From Petrocella atlantisensis (GTDB lineage Bacteria; Bacillota; Clostridia; Lachnospirales; Vallitaleaceae): a DNA stretch of 64,000 bases. The stretch is from positions 1,464,001-1,528,000 of the forward strand of contig NZ_LR130778.1 of assembly GCF_900538275.1 (NCBI RefSeq). The letters run 5' to 3'. A model generated the notes under the pieces. The model was not told the DNA's origin and did not search any database. It saw only the letters and a program-made list of their open reading frames with translations. Below, piece by piece: positions 1-8,825 of the stretch. Position 1 is the first letter of the stretch; each line of letters begins with the position of its first letter. The position numbers were made by a program, and so were the translations under genes.

Positions 1-1090
1 CGAAAGCAATCATAAAAGAGGTATATCCGGTAAAAGCAATGGTGGTGGCGATGGTGCCGCTTGCGTCAAAGACACCCCGTTCAAAAATAAGGGCAATCAC
101 ATAGGGGCCGGTCAGTATCAAACCAATGGACATCGGAATCAAGAGTAATAATACACTCCTTAGAACGTTAATGACAGATTGATATAAGCCTTCATGGTTT
201 TCATCTAGGAACTTCTCATTGAATTTTGGAAACATGACCGCCGTAATACCATATACCGTTGTTGTTACTATAGCCTTAAAAAGCATATTACCATAATAAA
301 TAGCAGAGACATTTCCGTCACCTAGAAAAGAAGCAGCTTTGTTGTCTATGACAATATTGAACTGATGGGTCAATGTAACCAAGATGATGGGAATAATCCC
401 AATAAAAAAGTGTTTTAACGCCGGGTGCTTAAAATCAATATGCCCCATAAGAGGTACCAGTTTATGTTTAATAACTGAAGGTGCTAGGACAATCATCTGA
501 AGCAACCACCCGATCATGGTGATTAAGGCAAGGCCTGCAATACCGTTTGTTTCAATACCGATAGCCAGATAGATGAAGAACAGAATGTTATATGGAAAAC
601 TAATCATTGCTGGTAAGATAAACTTTTCATGGGCTTGCATAGCACCTACAAACAGATAGGTTAGAGAAATAAACAAGATGGAAGGTATCATAATCCGGGT
701 CATTTGTATGGTCATCTCAAGTTTTTCACCGGTATAACCCGTCGCAAACAGCTTTACAATCCATGGCGCTGCTATATAATAAGCAATGCCCATCACAAGA
801 GATAATAAAACAACTGCATTAAAAATACTGCTAATACCCTTGGTATCTTCTTGGTTTTTTCTATACCGGACAAATATAGGAATGATATTGGTGGCGATCG
901 CGCTACCAATACCAAGAAACACACTGGTGGTCAAACTTAAAGTCATAAAGAAAACATCGGATTCAAAATCAGCACCTAATTTGTAGCCGATAAAGGTATC
1001 TCTTAATAACCCCACCACTTTGCCAATCAAGGTTAGCCCAATAATGACCACAATCATATTTAGGGATGAATCTTTTTTATTTCTTACCAT
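1..1090 (-). CDS. murJ: MurJ/MviN-type lipid flippase, partial (C-terminus off the left edge)
   Basis: An open frame starts at ATG 1090 (GAGGTT lies three bases upstream) and stays open to base 1, giving about 363 codons of a family that is usually near 500 residues. The N-terminus reads MVRNKKDSSLNMIVVIIGLT and is followed by GLLRDTFIGYKLG, the usual first-helix signature of the MurJ/MviN family; many hydrophobic segments follow. MurJ proteins flip lipid-linked precursors (lipid II) across the membrane. Here it is the last visible gene of a polysaccharide operon that also has a Wzx-type flippase, so it may serve peptidoglycan or the local polymer. Family is clear, substrate is inferred. Confidence 0.88.
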   Translation of the reverse strand, partial: MVRNKKDSSLNMIVVIIGLTLIGKVVGLLRDTFIGYKLGADFESDVFFMTLSLTTSVFLGIGSAIATNIIPIFVRYRKNQEDTKGISSIFNAVVLLSLVMGIAYYIAAPWIVKLFATGYTGEKLEMTIQMTRIMIPSILFISLTYLFVGAMQAHEKFILPAMISFPYNILFFIYLAIGIETNGIAGLALITMIGWLLQMIVLAPSVIKHKLVPLMGHIDFKHPALKHFFIGIIPIILVTLTHQFNIVIDNKAASFLGDGNVSAIYYGNMLFKAIVTTTVYGITAVMFPKFNEKFLDENHEGLYQSVINVLRSVLLLLIPMSIGLILTGPYVIALIFERGVFDASGTIATTIAFTGYTSFMIAF

Positions 1091-1103
1091 GGGAACCTCG
1101 CAT

Positions 1104-2783
1104 TTATCTGGATACGGTTGTCTTAGGATACAGGTCTGTCAATCGATAGGTCATTTTACTACTTCCTGAAAATGTAAAACTAAGGGTCTGAAAGCTGTCG
1201 TACAGGTTCACACTGTTATTCTCTTCTACTTGGTACAAAAGACCGTTTAAATCGATGTAACGAACACCATCATACCACTGATTTTTGTCTTCTGTTGCTC
1301 CGGCATTAATATAAAATACATTCTTACCGGACTTGGCAACAAATTCTCTTAATAGTTCATGGATTTGTTGACGCTCATATTGAAAAAATCCTTTTTCATT
1401 GCTGGTAAGGCTCTGTGTTCCAAGAATAATGATTGTATTTTGAACCGTTGTGGCAAGTGTGGTTTTTAACTTATTCCATTGTGTTTCATCGGTCATCACC
1501 ATACTGCCTGTGCCCATAGCAAGAGATATTAGCCTAGCCCCTTCCATGTCTAAAACGCTATATTGGTTCTTGTAGATATAATGATTTTTGAGCAGTTTAT
1601 TTCCGTCAATATGGGTCTGACCGGCAAAAATACCGTAGCCTGCGCCGTTCATTGTTTCATATACCTTTTCCATAACAATGCTATCTAGCAACCGGTTTTG
1701 TTTAACCGTTGTTCCAAAAATATTGACCGTAAAACCGGCTTCAGGCAAGGCTTCATATAATGGATCCTTGGTATCCGGATCAAATATATTCAAGGTTATG
1801 CTCGTTCGTTTCCCTTGATAATAGGCAGTTATGGTGGTTTTTCCCCCTTCCATAGGGATGAAGGTATTGTTGCTAATCGTACCAAACCCACCGGACATAC
1901 TCCATGCAATCTGACCTGCATCTATGGCCACAGGGTTATAATTCATGTCTCTGGCTAAAAGCTTAATACCAATTGGTTTTGACACCATATATGGTGATTT
2001 ATCCACTTTAATTAATAGGTTGTAAGCCTCTGTTGCCGGTGCCTCTGATCGGATGCCCAGTCCAATCGTTGTCATCGGTATCGTCTCGTCCATTAGGACA
2101 TTTCTTTGGGTTAAGGCAAAGGCACCCGGACCACGAATCGCCATAGAAGGTGCATCCTCTTCATCTATATACAAAGCATCTACAACATCATAATCTAACA
2201 AATAATCTTGCATCTCTTCATGGGTAGCGCCAATGCTGCTTTGATTATATTCTGCCACTATAAAAACCAGTGTCTGACGGTCTGTCGTAACACCATAGAC
2301 GGATCTGGCCATACGCTCATTCTCTTTTTTATTGCCTTCCCATACTTTTTCACCGTCTTGAAGCAAGACACCTTCATCTTCTAGGGCCTCAAGCAATCGT
2401 TCTTCATCAATCACATTCCCTTCAAAGATATCCTTGATTGTACCACCTATGGCACCGGTATAGGTAGCATCATGGGCCGTCATTTCAACTAAGGTTTCCA
2501 TGTCATTAGTATGGTTTCTGCTCGTAATGGTATCCAGTATTAAAGTTGGTTCAGACAATGCCATTTTCATAACATGAAGGTTCACCCACCCCTTCGCTGT
2601 TAACCGACCTTTAACCTCATAGATTAACCCTTTGGCCACTTGCTCTGTCGTGACTTTCTCATGAACCGCCGGTAATGTTGATGCTGTGATTTCTTGACCG
2701 CTCATAATGAGCATACCCATAAAGATGGCTATGAATATGAAACCTATATTTATTTTTTTTGTATACCAAGACTTCAACAACAT
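1104..2783 (-). CDS. Secreted phosphodiester-glycosidase-like protein with degenerate active site
   Basis: About 559 residues. I place the start at ATG 2783, eight bases after AGAAGG, rather than three codons earlier. An N-terminal hydrophobic segment (about residues 12-30) looks like a signal or anchor. It is a shorter paralogue of the 952-residue protein encoded at 12275-15133: shared stretches include TAKGWVNLHVMKM (near residue 65), SSIGATHEEMQDYLLDYD, and a roughly 210-residue C-terminal domain starting at NIFGTT. The other paralogue has DGGGSSSMV, typical of the NAGPA phosphodiester-glycosidase domain; here the same place reads DEEDAPSMA (near residue 205), and about 130 residues of the domain are absent. 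It is therefore probably not a catalytic glycosidase. A Big-like segment lies in the middle. Binding or scaffold role is inference. Confidence 0.7.
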   Translation of the reverse strand: MLLKSWYTKKINIGFIFIAIFMGMLIMSGQEITASTLPAVHEKVTTEQVAKGLIYEVKGRLTAKGWVNLHVMKMALSEPTLILDTITSRNHTNDMETLVEMTAHDATYTGAIGGTIKDIFEGNVIDEERLLEALEDEGVLLQDGEKVWEGNKKENERMARSVYGVTTDRQTLVFIVAEYNQSSIGATHEEMQDYLLDYDVVDALYIDEEDAPSMAIRGPGAFALTQRNVLMDETIPMTTIGLGIRSEAPATEAYNLLIKVDKSPYMVSKPIGIKLLARDMNYNPVAIDAGQIAWSMSGGFGTISNNTFIPMEGGKTTITAYYQGKRTSITLNIFDPDTKDPLYEALPEAGFTVNIFGTTVKQNRLLDSIVMEKVYETMNGAGYGIFAGQTHIDGNKLLKNHYIYKNQYSVLDMEGARLISLAMGTGSMVMTDETQWNKLKTTLATTVQNTIIILGTQSLTSNEKGFFQYERQQIHELLREFVAKSGKNVFYINAGATEDKNQWYDGVRYIDLNGLLYQVEENNSVNLYDSFQTLSFTFSGSSKMTYRLTDLYPKTTVSR

Positions 2784-2810
2784 CCAACACACCTTCTTAA
2801 TAAAGCTTTA

Positions 2811-3899
2811 CTATAGCGTCATGATTTTCTCAAGCAACATTTTATTTTGATCTGCTTTTAGACGCATCTCCGTTACTTTTTCGTGGATTTTTTCTCGAAT
2901 GTCTTCGTAATGATCAAAAATCTCATTCAAGATGACTTTCACTTCTTCAGTTTCAAAATCAGTTACATCTTCTATATAAGGTTGATCCAATTCCTTCATA
3001 TAATATCTAACTTTGTGAGAATAAGAAAATCCAATCATAGGCACATCTTTTAGTGCTGCATAGAGTAATGCATGAAGGCGCATACTAAGCACCAAGGTCA
3101 TTTCCCCCATGATCTCAATCAAAGTTTTGGCATCATACTTGTGCCTTAGTATAACTGCTTCGTTTTTCATATAGCTTGATATGGCTTCGCAAGTCACTAA
3201 ATCAGCAGGATGTTTCATCGGGATAAGTATGATTTTGGCACCATAGCTTGTACTTAAGTAGTCACAGATCTCGGCTATTTTTCTACTGCAGTGGTGACTG
3301 TTTTTCCATTCTCTAAATAGAACGCCAACCAACTTATCATCTTTTTCAATATGCGCTTCCTTTAGAATCTCATCAATATGCACATCCAGTGGTGGAAAAG
3401 AAAACACCGGATCTGCCGTTACATGAATCTCCGGACGATCAATACCCATGTGTTTAAGTTCACTTTGTGACATACGTTCACGTAAAGTAATAATATCCAC
3501 TTGATTGACCACTAACTTCGTCAAAAAACGATTGAAGCGATGACCGATTGGACCGATGCCGTTGGCATAGAGCATGATTTTTTTTCTACTTATTCTTGCA
3601 AACCATAGTATGAAAAGGTAATAATACAGGGATCTGTTGCTGGTCTCATCTTGCAACAGACTACCACCACCCATAAGAACGATGTCACTTTTGATGATGG
3701 CCTTGATTACTTTGACAAAGTTGAATTTTTCCACAGCTGCAACACCATATTCCAATCTGGTACTGGGAGGATTATTGGATAATATGGTGATTTCATGTTC
3801 GAGTGATATTTCTCTAATATCTTTACATATTGACGTTAAAATAGCATCATCACCTGAATTAAAGTAGCCATAATAACCGGATATTAATATTTTTTTCAA
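2811..3899 (-). CDS. csaB: Polysaccharide pyruvyl transferase CsaB
   Basis: CsaB proteins add ketal-linked pyruvate to a cell-wall polysaccharide, the ligand that SLH-domain surface proteins bind. The sequence has the family opening KKILISGYYGYFNSGDDAIL, the ADPVFSF segment mid-protein and RLHALLYAALKDVP with GFSYSHKV near the C-terminus, as in WcaK/CsaB glycosyltransferase-B-like folds. I favour TTG 3899 as start because the family begins exactly at KKILISGYYG and AGAAAGG lies about 12 bases upstream; ATG 3911 and GTG 3926 are alternatives but AGAAAGG abuts the former and the latter lacks a good site. The gene follows the ligase gene with one base between them. No SLH protein lies in the window, so pyruvylation of the local polymer is inferred from context. 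Confidence 0.88.
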   Translation of the reverse strand: MKKILISGYYGYFNSGDDAILTSICKDIREISLEHEITILSNNPPSTRLEYGVAAVEKFNFVKVIKAIIKSDIVLMGGGSLLQDETSNRSLYYYLFILWFARISRKKIMLYANGIGPIGHRFNRFLTKLVVNQVDIITLRERMSQSELKHMGIDRPEIHVTADPVFSFPPLDVHIDEILKEAHIEKDDKLVGVLFREWKNSHHCSRKIAEICDYLSTSYGAKIILIPMKHPADLVTCEAISSYMKNEAVILRHKYDAKTLIEIMGEMTLVLSMRLHALLYAALKDVPMIGFSYSHKVRYYMKELDQPYIEDVTDFETEEVKVILNEIFDHYEDIREKIHEKVTEMRLKADQNKMLLEKIMTL

Positions 3900-3900
3900 A

Positions 3901-5400
3901 TTAATCAACATCCTTTCTATGGCCACACTTATACATGGCTACAATGATTGCAGCACAAACCCAGAAATAAATCACCATGAAAGGTAATTCAAAAATATTT
4001 TCAACAAAATTATGAATAAGCACACCAATCATACCTGAAAAAATGCCATAAGCTAAAATCCGATTTTCTTTTTCCGTGATGCCTAGAATATATCTTACAC
4101 TATTAAAAAGTAGGGTCATAATTAAAAGTGCATAAGTTGTGATGCCGACATAGCCAGTCTCAATAAAAGTCTTTAGGTAATAGTTGTCCATATAAAAAGG
4201 CGAGAGGTTATGATTGGTTGCAACTGCACCACCGAATCTGCCTAAACCAAGACCAATGGTCTTATCATTGGCAACCTTGTCAAGACCATAGTTGTATCTA
4301 TAAATCCGACCACCATTGGCTGATTTTATCCTATACTCTTGGGTAAACATGTAACTAAAACGGTTATAAATAGCGTCTAAATTAAAGAGCGCTGCTAACA
4401 CCACAGCAAAGATAAATAAAATCATACGTCTTGCCATAAATAAGAAGAAAACGATAATGGATAAAAACGCAGCAATCCAAGCACCTCTTGAGAAGGTTAC
4501 TAATAGACTGACACCCATTGCCAGTGTAAAAATAAGGGCTATTATTTTAAGTATTATATCCTTATGAGCGATAAACATAGCAAATCCAATAGGTATGAAT
4601 AAAACCAATAGAGACGCAAATGCATTGGGACTGTCAATAATGGAATAGGCTCTCGTGGTAATGGTCTCTCCACTATCCACCCAATTGCCCAGCATAGGTG
4701 CTTTGGTCAAATATTGATAGATGCCGTGAAAACCTAACAAGCCTATACCAACGATGAATATCCAGAGGGTCCTATGTATAATCATTCTGTCTCTTAATAA
4801 CTGTAGGGCCAAATAATACCAAAGAACATGTTGTACTACCACTCTAAAGCCTTCAATGGCAACAGCAAAGTCTGGTGAATTCATAAATACCAACAGCATA
4901 AACATCAATGCAAAGAAAGCAATCGGTAGATCCATCGCTGAATAGACATACCTTTTGTTCCATATAATACGTCTATAAACAAAGAAAGCTACAATGAGTA
5001 GAAAAAGTAATTCATCCCATGTACCGGATAAAGGGCCTGCAACAATTCTAACGAGCTTATCCACATATACATATAGGGCAATGATATAGATAAAGTTAGC
5101 TTCTTTAACAATCGCACCGACAAAACTGTTTTTTGTCAGGTTCTTGTAGACACCTCTAAAGAAAACAACCAACCAACTTTGATCCCATAATTTACGAAAA
5201 GGCTTGAAGGCTTTTTCAAGAATCTCGTCAATAAACAACAAAAAACGTATCAAAAAGAAATCCATAAACTTTTCCGGATGGGTCTTAATAAGGGTCTTTG
5301 AATTCGGTTTCATCACATGACTGTGTTTCGCCATCTCCACCAAGTTCAATATAAAATTGAATATAAAGCTTTCATATATTTTTCTTCTTAGAATATCCAT
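3901..5400 (-). CDS. O-antigen ligase / polysaccharide polymerase-like membrane protein
   Basis: About 499 residues with a soluble N-terminal stretch of roughly 90 residues and then about eleven hydrophobic segments. The long extracellular loop near residues 325-395, containing YRYNYGLDKVANDKTIGLGLGRFGG and NHNLSPFYMDNYYL, is the kind of loop that carries the active site in Wzy polymerases and WaaL/O-antigen ligases (PF04932 type). Such proteins join lipid-linked glycans into polymers or transfer them to an acceptor at the outer face of the membrane. Start ATG 5400 is preferred (GGGGAAAACC upstream); ATG 5412 has no clear site. Neighbours are pyruvyl transferase and DUF4330-like genes, consistent with late steps of cell-wall polymer assembly. 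Polymerase versus ligase cannot be decided here. Confidence 0.78.
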   Translation of the reverse strand: MDILRRKIYESFIFNFILNLVEMAKHSHVMKPNSKTLIKTHPEKFMDFFLIRFLLFIDEILEKAFKPFRKLWDQSWLVVFFRGVYKNLTKNSFVGAIVKEANFIYIIALYVYVDKLVRIVAGPLSGTWDELLFLLIVAFFVYRRIIWNKRYVYSAMDLPIAFFALMFMLLVFMNSPDFAVAIEGFRVVVQHVLWYYLALQLLRDRMIIHRTLWIFIVGIGLLGFHGIYQYLTKAPMLGNWVDSGETITTRAYSIIDSPNAFASLLVLFIPIGFAMFIAHKDIILKIIALIFTLAMGVSLLVTFSRGAWIAAFLSIIVFFLFMARRMILFIFAVVLAALFNLDAIYNRFSYMFTQEYRIKSANGGRIYRYNYGLDKVANDKTIGLGLGRFGGAVATNHNLSPFYMDNYYLKTFIETGYVGITTYALLIMTLLFNSVRYILGITEKENRILAYGIFSGMIGVLIHNFVENIFELPFMVIYFWVCAAIIVAMYKCGHRKDVD

Positions 5401-5412
5401 GGTTTTCCCCAT

Positions 5413-5910
5413 TTACTTGACTATTTTAAAATCCACGATCACAGAGGATAGCTTAACCTTTTCTGTTGTAAAATAAAAGATATTACCTACCACCATCTCT
5501 TCTTTTCCCATTTTATAAACCGGGTCTTTATAAGACATTTCCACGCGCGATGTAACCAAAGCCTTCTTCTTATAAGGATCTGATTCGGTTACCATCTGAC
5601 CATTATTGTCCGGTAAAGCTAATATATTGTCGATAATCTGAACATCCGTTACCGTACCGTTAATGTATTTCTTATCTTCGGCCAGCTTGTCCCCTACCTT
5701 AATTGAAGCAAAATAGTCCTCTTGGAAAGGATAGGTTTCGACCGTGAACTCGACCATGACATTTTCTGTATTGGTTGTCAGATTTATGATGTTCTTGCCT
5801 GAGAATTTACTTATGGCACCAAGTAATACCACAATGAGTAACATCAGAAACAGTAGATCAAATATATGTATTTTATTAAATAACTTACCTTCTCTCGTGA
5901 TGAGCTTCAT
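5413..5910 (-). CDS. DUF4330-like membrane-anchored protein (second of a tandem pair)
   Basis: About 165 residues starting at ATG 5910, seven bases after GAGGAG; a TTG six codons upstream is in frame but poorly placed. One transmembrane segment (about residues 19-38, IFDLLFLMLLIVVLLGAI) is followed by an extracytoplasmic domain with VMVEFTVETYP, VGDKL and TDVQI motifs. The upstream gene product has the same layout, including a helix, VSFMVETDKLP, IGDQL and TDVSI, so the pair is a tandem duplication. The resemblance to the DUF4330 family is my recognition, not a search. Function is unknown; its place between glycosyltransferase and ligase genes suggests a role in polymer export or assembly. 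Only two bases separate it from the upstream stop. Confidence 0.65.
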   Translation of the reverse strand: MKLITREGKLFNKIHIFDLLFLMLLIVVLLGAISKFSGKNIINLTTNTENVMVEFTVETYPFQEDYFASIKVGDKLAEDKKYINGTVTDVQIIDNILALPDNNGQMVTESDPYKKKALVTSRVEMSYKDPVYKMGKEEMVVGNIFYFTTEKVKLSSVIVDFKIVK

Positions 5911-5911
5911 C

Positions 5912-6382
5912 TTAATTCTCCTCTTCAACCATTTGGACGATTTTTGTCAAGGTCACGACGTCATCTGTTTTAAACCAAAAATCCAAACCTGCCTTAATCT
6001 CTTGTCCTGATAAATCCCGATAGGGTCCGTATTTGTTCACCTTTGCATCCACAGTAACCCGAACGAGTTCTTTGGTTGGGTTCACCACTTCTACGAAAAC
6101 ACCATCGTTTGCAATCACTTCCATGGACTCGGTAATACTAACATCTGTCACATAAGCATCTTGATAGCGCCCACTTGCTACCAACTGGTCACCTATATGA
6201 ATCCGCTCACCCATGCCAAGTGGCAACTTATCTGTCTCTACCATAAAACTCACTCTATGATCCGAGCTAATTGTAAAACCATCATCAACTTGACTTCGTG
6301 ACATATACATATAGGCACCCACCAGTAATACAACAATACCAAGTGCTATTAAGATGTCAATGCTATTGATTTTTCTCTTCAT
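5912..6382 (-). CDS. DUF4330-like membrane-anchored protein (first of a tandem pair)
   Basis: 156 residues with a short basic N-terminus (MKRKINSIDILIALGIVVLL), a single helix at about residues 8-27, and an extracytoplasmic domain of about 125 residues. That domain repeats the pattern of the downstream neighbour: a beta strand around VSFMVETDKLP, GERIHIGDQLVASGRYQ, TDVSITESM, and a C-terminal strand around DVVTLTKIVQM. The sequence lies between a GT4 glycosyltransferase gene (four bases before) and its own paralogue. DUF4330-type proteins recur in clostridial polysaccharide loci, but no biochemical role is known to me. A C-terminal glycine-rich turn KAGLDFWFKTDDVV is matched by VVGNIFYFTTEKVK in the partner. 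Confidence 0.65.
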   Translation of the reverse strand: MKRKINSIDILIALGIVVLLVGAYMYMSRSQVDDGFTISSDHRVSFMVETDKLPLGMGERIHIGDQLVASGRYQDAYVTDVSITESMEVIANDGVFVEVVNPTKELVRVTVDAKVNKYGPYRDLSGQEIKAGLDFWFKTDDVVTLTKIVQMVEEEN

Positions 6383-6386
6383 ATCC

Positions 6387-7529
6387 TTATCCTCTCAACA
6401 TTTCTTGATAGATCTCAACATATCGCTTTGCCATTGCTTCATCTGTAAATTCAGCCATAACTTTATCATGTAAATGTGTTCCAAGTCTTTGTGCCAAAGC
6501 CTGATCTTCATATATTTTTATGATGGATGCTGCTAGCTTCTCACTATCGTTATCCGGAAACAACAAGCCCGTTACACCGTCTTCAATCAACTCCGGAATA
6601 CCACCCACCCTTGACCCTATAGAAGGCTTAGCGAACCTTGCACCTTCGAGTAGAGCATAGCATACCGCCTCACTATGGGAGGTAATGGTATTGATATCAA
6701 TGACTTGATAAAAAGCGTCGATCTCTTTAACAAAGCCAATAAGATGAACCGTAGCTTCCAATTCATTTTTTCGGATATACTCTTCATACTCTCGTAAATA
6801 TTTTTCATCTCCATAACCGGCAATCCAAAAAACAATATCCTCTGAGTAGGTCTTAATAATCGTACAGGCCTTAAGGAGGACATCAATACCTTTGACCGGA
6901 TGCAATCTTGTGGCTGATCCAACTACAAAGCTATTTTCTTTATAGGGAATATTTTGTCTTCTACAAAAATCTTCTTTCGTCGTTTCAGTATGAGACTGAT
7001 GCTTTGCAATCCCATTATAGGCTACATAAATATTATCAAAACCTCTTCGCATCATGTCCTTTTTAAAATCTTTGGCCATGGTAATAAAACCATCAAAAGT
7101 CTTAAGACTTTTCTTATTTAACATCGTGAATATGATTTTCTTATAGATATTGTTGTCAAAATCATGTTCATAGTCACTGTGAATCGTTGTGACACGCTTG
7201 ATTTCGGTTTTGTTTTTTAGCTTAGACGCAATAAAATTGGCTCTGGCACCGTGACAGTTGATTAAGTCGAAGCCTTCCTTATGAATATAATCCGTAAGCT
7301 TATTCACCACTGTCATATCAAAACGGTTTTTCTGTTTCATTATCGTCAAATCAATGCCCTGTTCTTTGGCTTCTTTTGTGAAATCACTTTCAATAAAACA
7401 AACCAGTTTGATATCAATCATATCTTTAAGGCACCTTAATAAGGTAATCACACTGGTTTTTGCACCACCGGTATCACCACCGCTTATGATATGAAGAACT
7501 TTTAATCGATTACCACTATTCTCATTCAT
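6387..7529 (-). CDS. Glycosyltransferase family 4 protein
   Basis: About 380 residues of GT-B fold. The N-terminal acceptor domain opens with LKVLHIISGGDTGGAKTSVI and has NCHGARANFIASKL; the C-terminal donor domain has VVGSATRLHPVKGIDVLL, WIAGYGDEKYLREYEEYI, and the GT4 E-x7-E region EAVCYALLEGARFAKPSIGSR followed by GGIPELIEDGVTGLLFP. Such enzymes transfer a sugar from a nucleotide donor to a lipid-linked glycan on the cytoplasmic face. Start ATG 7529 is chosen because AAAGG sits eight bases upstream; a GTG three codons earlier overlaps that site. The downstream gene starts four bases after the stop, so translation is likely coupled. Donor and acceptor are unknown. Confidence 0.88.
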   Translation of the reverse strand: MNENSGNRLKVLHIISGGDTGGAKTSVITLLRCLKDMIDIKLVCFIESDFTKEAKEQGIDLTIMKQKNRFDMTVVNKLTDYIHKEGFDLINCHGARANFIASKLKNKTEIKRVTTIHSDYEHDFDNNIYKKIIFTMLNKKSLKTFDGFITMAKDFKKDMMRRGFDNIYVAYNGIAKHQSHTETTKEDFCRRQNIPYKENSFVVGSATRLHPVKGIDVLLKACTIIKTYSEDIVFWIAGYGDEKYLREYEEYIRKNELEATVHLIGFVKEIDAFYQVIDINTITSHSEAVCYALLEGARFAKPSIGSRVGGIPELIEDGVTGLLFPDNDSEKLAASIIKIYEDQALAQRLGTHLHDKVMAEFTDEAMAKRYVEIYQEMLRG

Positions 7530-7568
7530 AAAATACACCTTTCACTGCTTCAGTTCTATCACAGCCTA

Positions 7569-8825
7569 TCATCCCTTTGAAACTTGGTCCAGAATCTTGG
7601 ATAACTGATTGGTGAGATTCACCCGATCATATTGACAAATAGCTTCATAATTTGGCTGTACTTCAAGTGTTTCCTGTTTCCATCTGCTGTAAATATCTCC
7701 AATACATGTTGCTATCTTATCCACATCTGTACTATCGACAACGTATCCGGTCTTGGTTTCTTCGATGACCATAGCTGCTGCCCCATCTTCTGGCACTAAG
7801 CCCAATATGGTTTTTTGGGTATTAATATATTCAAATATTTTTCCGGTATAAAAATTCTTATCTCCGATACCTTTACCCACAATCAATAAAAGAACATCTG
7901 AATTCAGAAGAAACTCAATGCTTTTCTTGTGTTCCATATAAGGATAGAATTGCACGATTTTTTTATCGCCCAACATACCTGAGATTTTCTCAATATTCTG
8001 CTTGGAAAAATCACCTACAAACTGTAGCAGGATATCCTTTTCATCTACAAGCTGATCTTCAATAGCTTTGTTCAAAGCTCTTAAAAAATAATCCGGTTTT
8101 CTACGACCATACATAGAACCGGCATAGGTCATAGTTAGTTTTTCTCTTCTCGTTGTCTGGACTTGTAGGCCTTCAAAATCAGAAACGTCATAGCCGTTGG
8201 GTATGACGATCGATCGGTCTTTCAAATCATAATCCTTCATAAAACCTTCTAACATAAAAGGAGAATTCGTAATGAAGTAATCGCAGTGGGCAATCACATC
8301 TGCTTCCATTTTCTGCTCAATCTTTCTTCGATAGGTGCTGTAGTTCATATCCAATATATAAGGATTCTTTGTCCACTCATCCCTAAAATCAACCACCCAA
8401 GGAATATCTTTATAATGCTTTTTAACATATAAGCCTAAAAGATGGTCACTATATGGATAAGAGGTGCTATAGATCACATCCGGTTGTATCTCTTTTACAT
8501 ACTCCAGTATGCTTCTTCTGTTTTTTCTATACCAAAGCCATTCTCCATCCGGTATGAGCAATTTTCTTGATAGGAATTTGCCAAGGATATGAAAGGGCTT
8601 TTTCCAATGGGTCAAATCATGGCTCTTGGTCCGAATGATACGTATATGGTTAACCTCATCGCTTAAAGTAGGATCATTGACCCCTTTTTTATGATCAACG
8701 GTGTATATAATCGGTTCCCATCCAAACTGTGGCAAATACTTGGCAAACTTCAACGTTCTTTGGACACCGGCACCACCCATAGGCGGAAATTGATAGGCCA
8801 GTATCAATACTTTCTTCTTTTGCAT
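7569..8825 (-). CDS. Glycosyltransferase family 4 protein
   Basis: 418 residues. The N-terminus LILAYQFPPMGGAGVQRTLK is typical of GT4 transferases related to capsule and exopolysaccharide WcaI/WbuB-type enzymes; PDVIYSTSYPYSDHLLG and WVVDFRDEWTKNPY lie in the first domain, and MTYAGSMYGRRKPDYFLRAL, LLQFVGDF, VLLLIVGKG, and NFYTGKIFEYINTQKTILGLVP in the donor domain. The phosphate-binding segment is present but the second glutamate region is less canonical than in the neighbour enzyme. The start ATG overlaps the stop of the dehydrogenase gene by one base (TAATG), with AAGGGAA seven bases upstream, so the genes are translationally coupled. It probably adds one sugar to the repeat unit; its specificity cannot be read from sequence. 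Confidence 0.87.
   Translation of the reverse strand: MQKKKVLILAYQFPPMGGAGVQRTLKFAKYLPQFGWEPIIYTVDHKKGVNDPTLSDEVNHIRIIRTKSHDLTHWKKPFHILGKFLSRKLLIPDGEWLWYRKNRRSILEYVKEIQPDVIYSTSYPYSDHLLGLYVKKHYKDIPWVVDFRDEWTKNPYILDMNYSTYRRKIEQKMEADVIAHCDYFITNSPFMLEGFMKDYDLKDRSIVIPNGYDVSDFEGLQVQTTRREKLTMTYAGSMYGRRKPDYFLRALNKAIEDQLVDEKDILLQFVGDFSKQNIEKISGMLGDKKIVQFYPYMEHKKSIEFLLNSDVLLLIVGKGIGDKNFYTGKIFEYINTQKTILGLVPEDGAAAMVIEETKTGYVVDSTDVDKIATCIGDIYSRWKQETLEVQPNYEAICQYDRVNLTNQLSKILDQVSKG

Noticed and set aside
1104-2783. Active phosphodiester glycosidase
   Set aside because: The DGGGSSS-type motif is replaced by DEEDAPS and a large part of the domain is missing compared with the paralogue.
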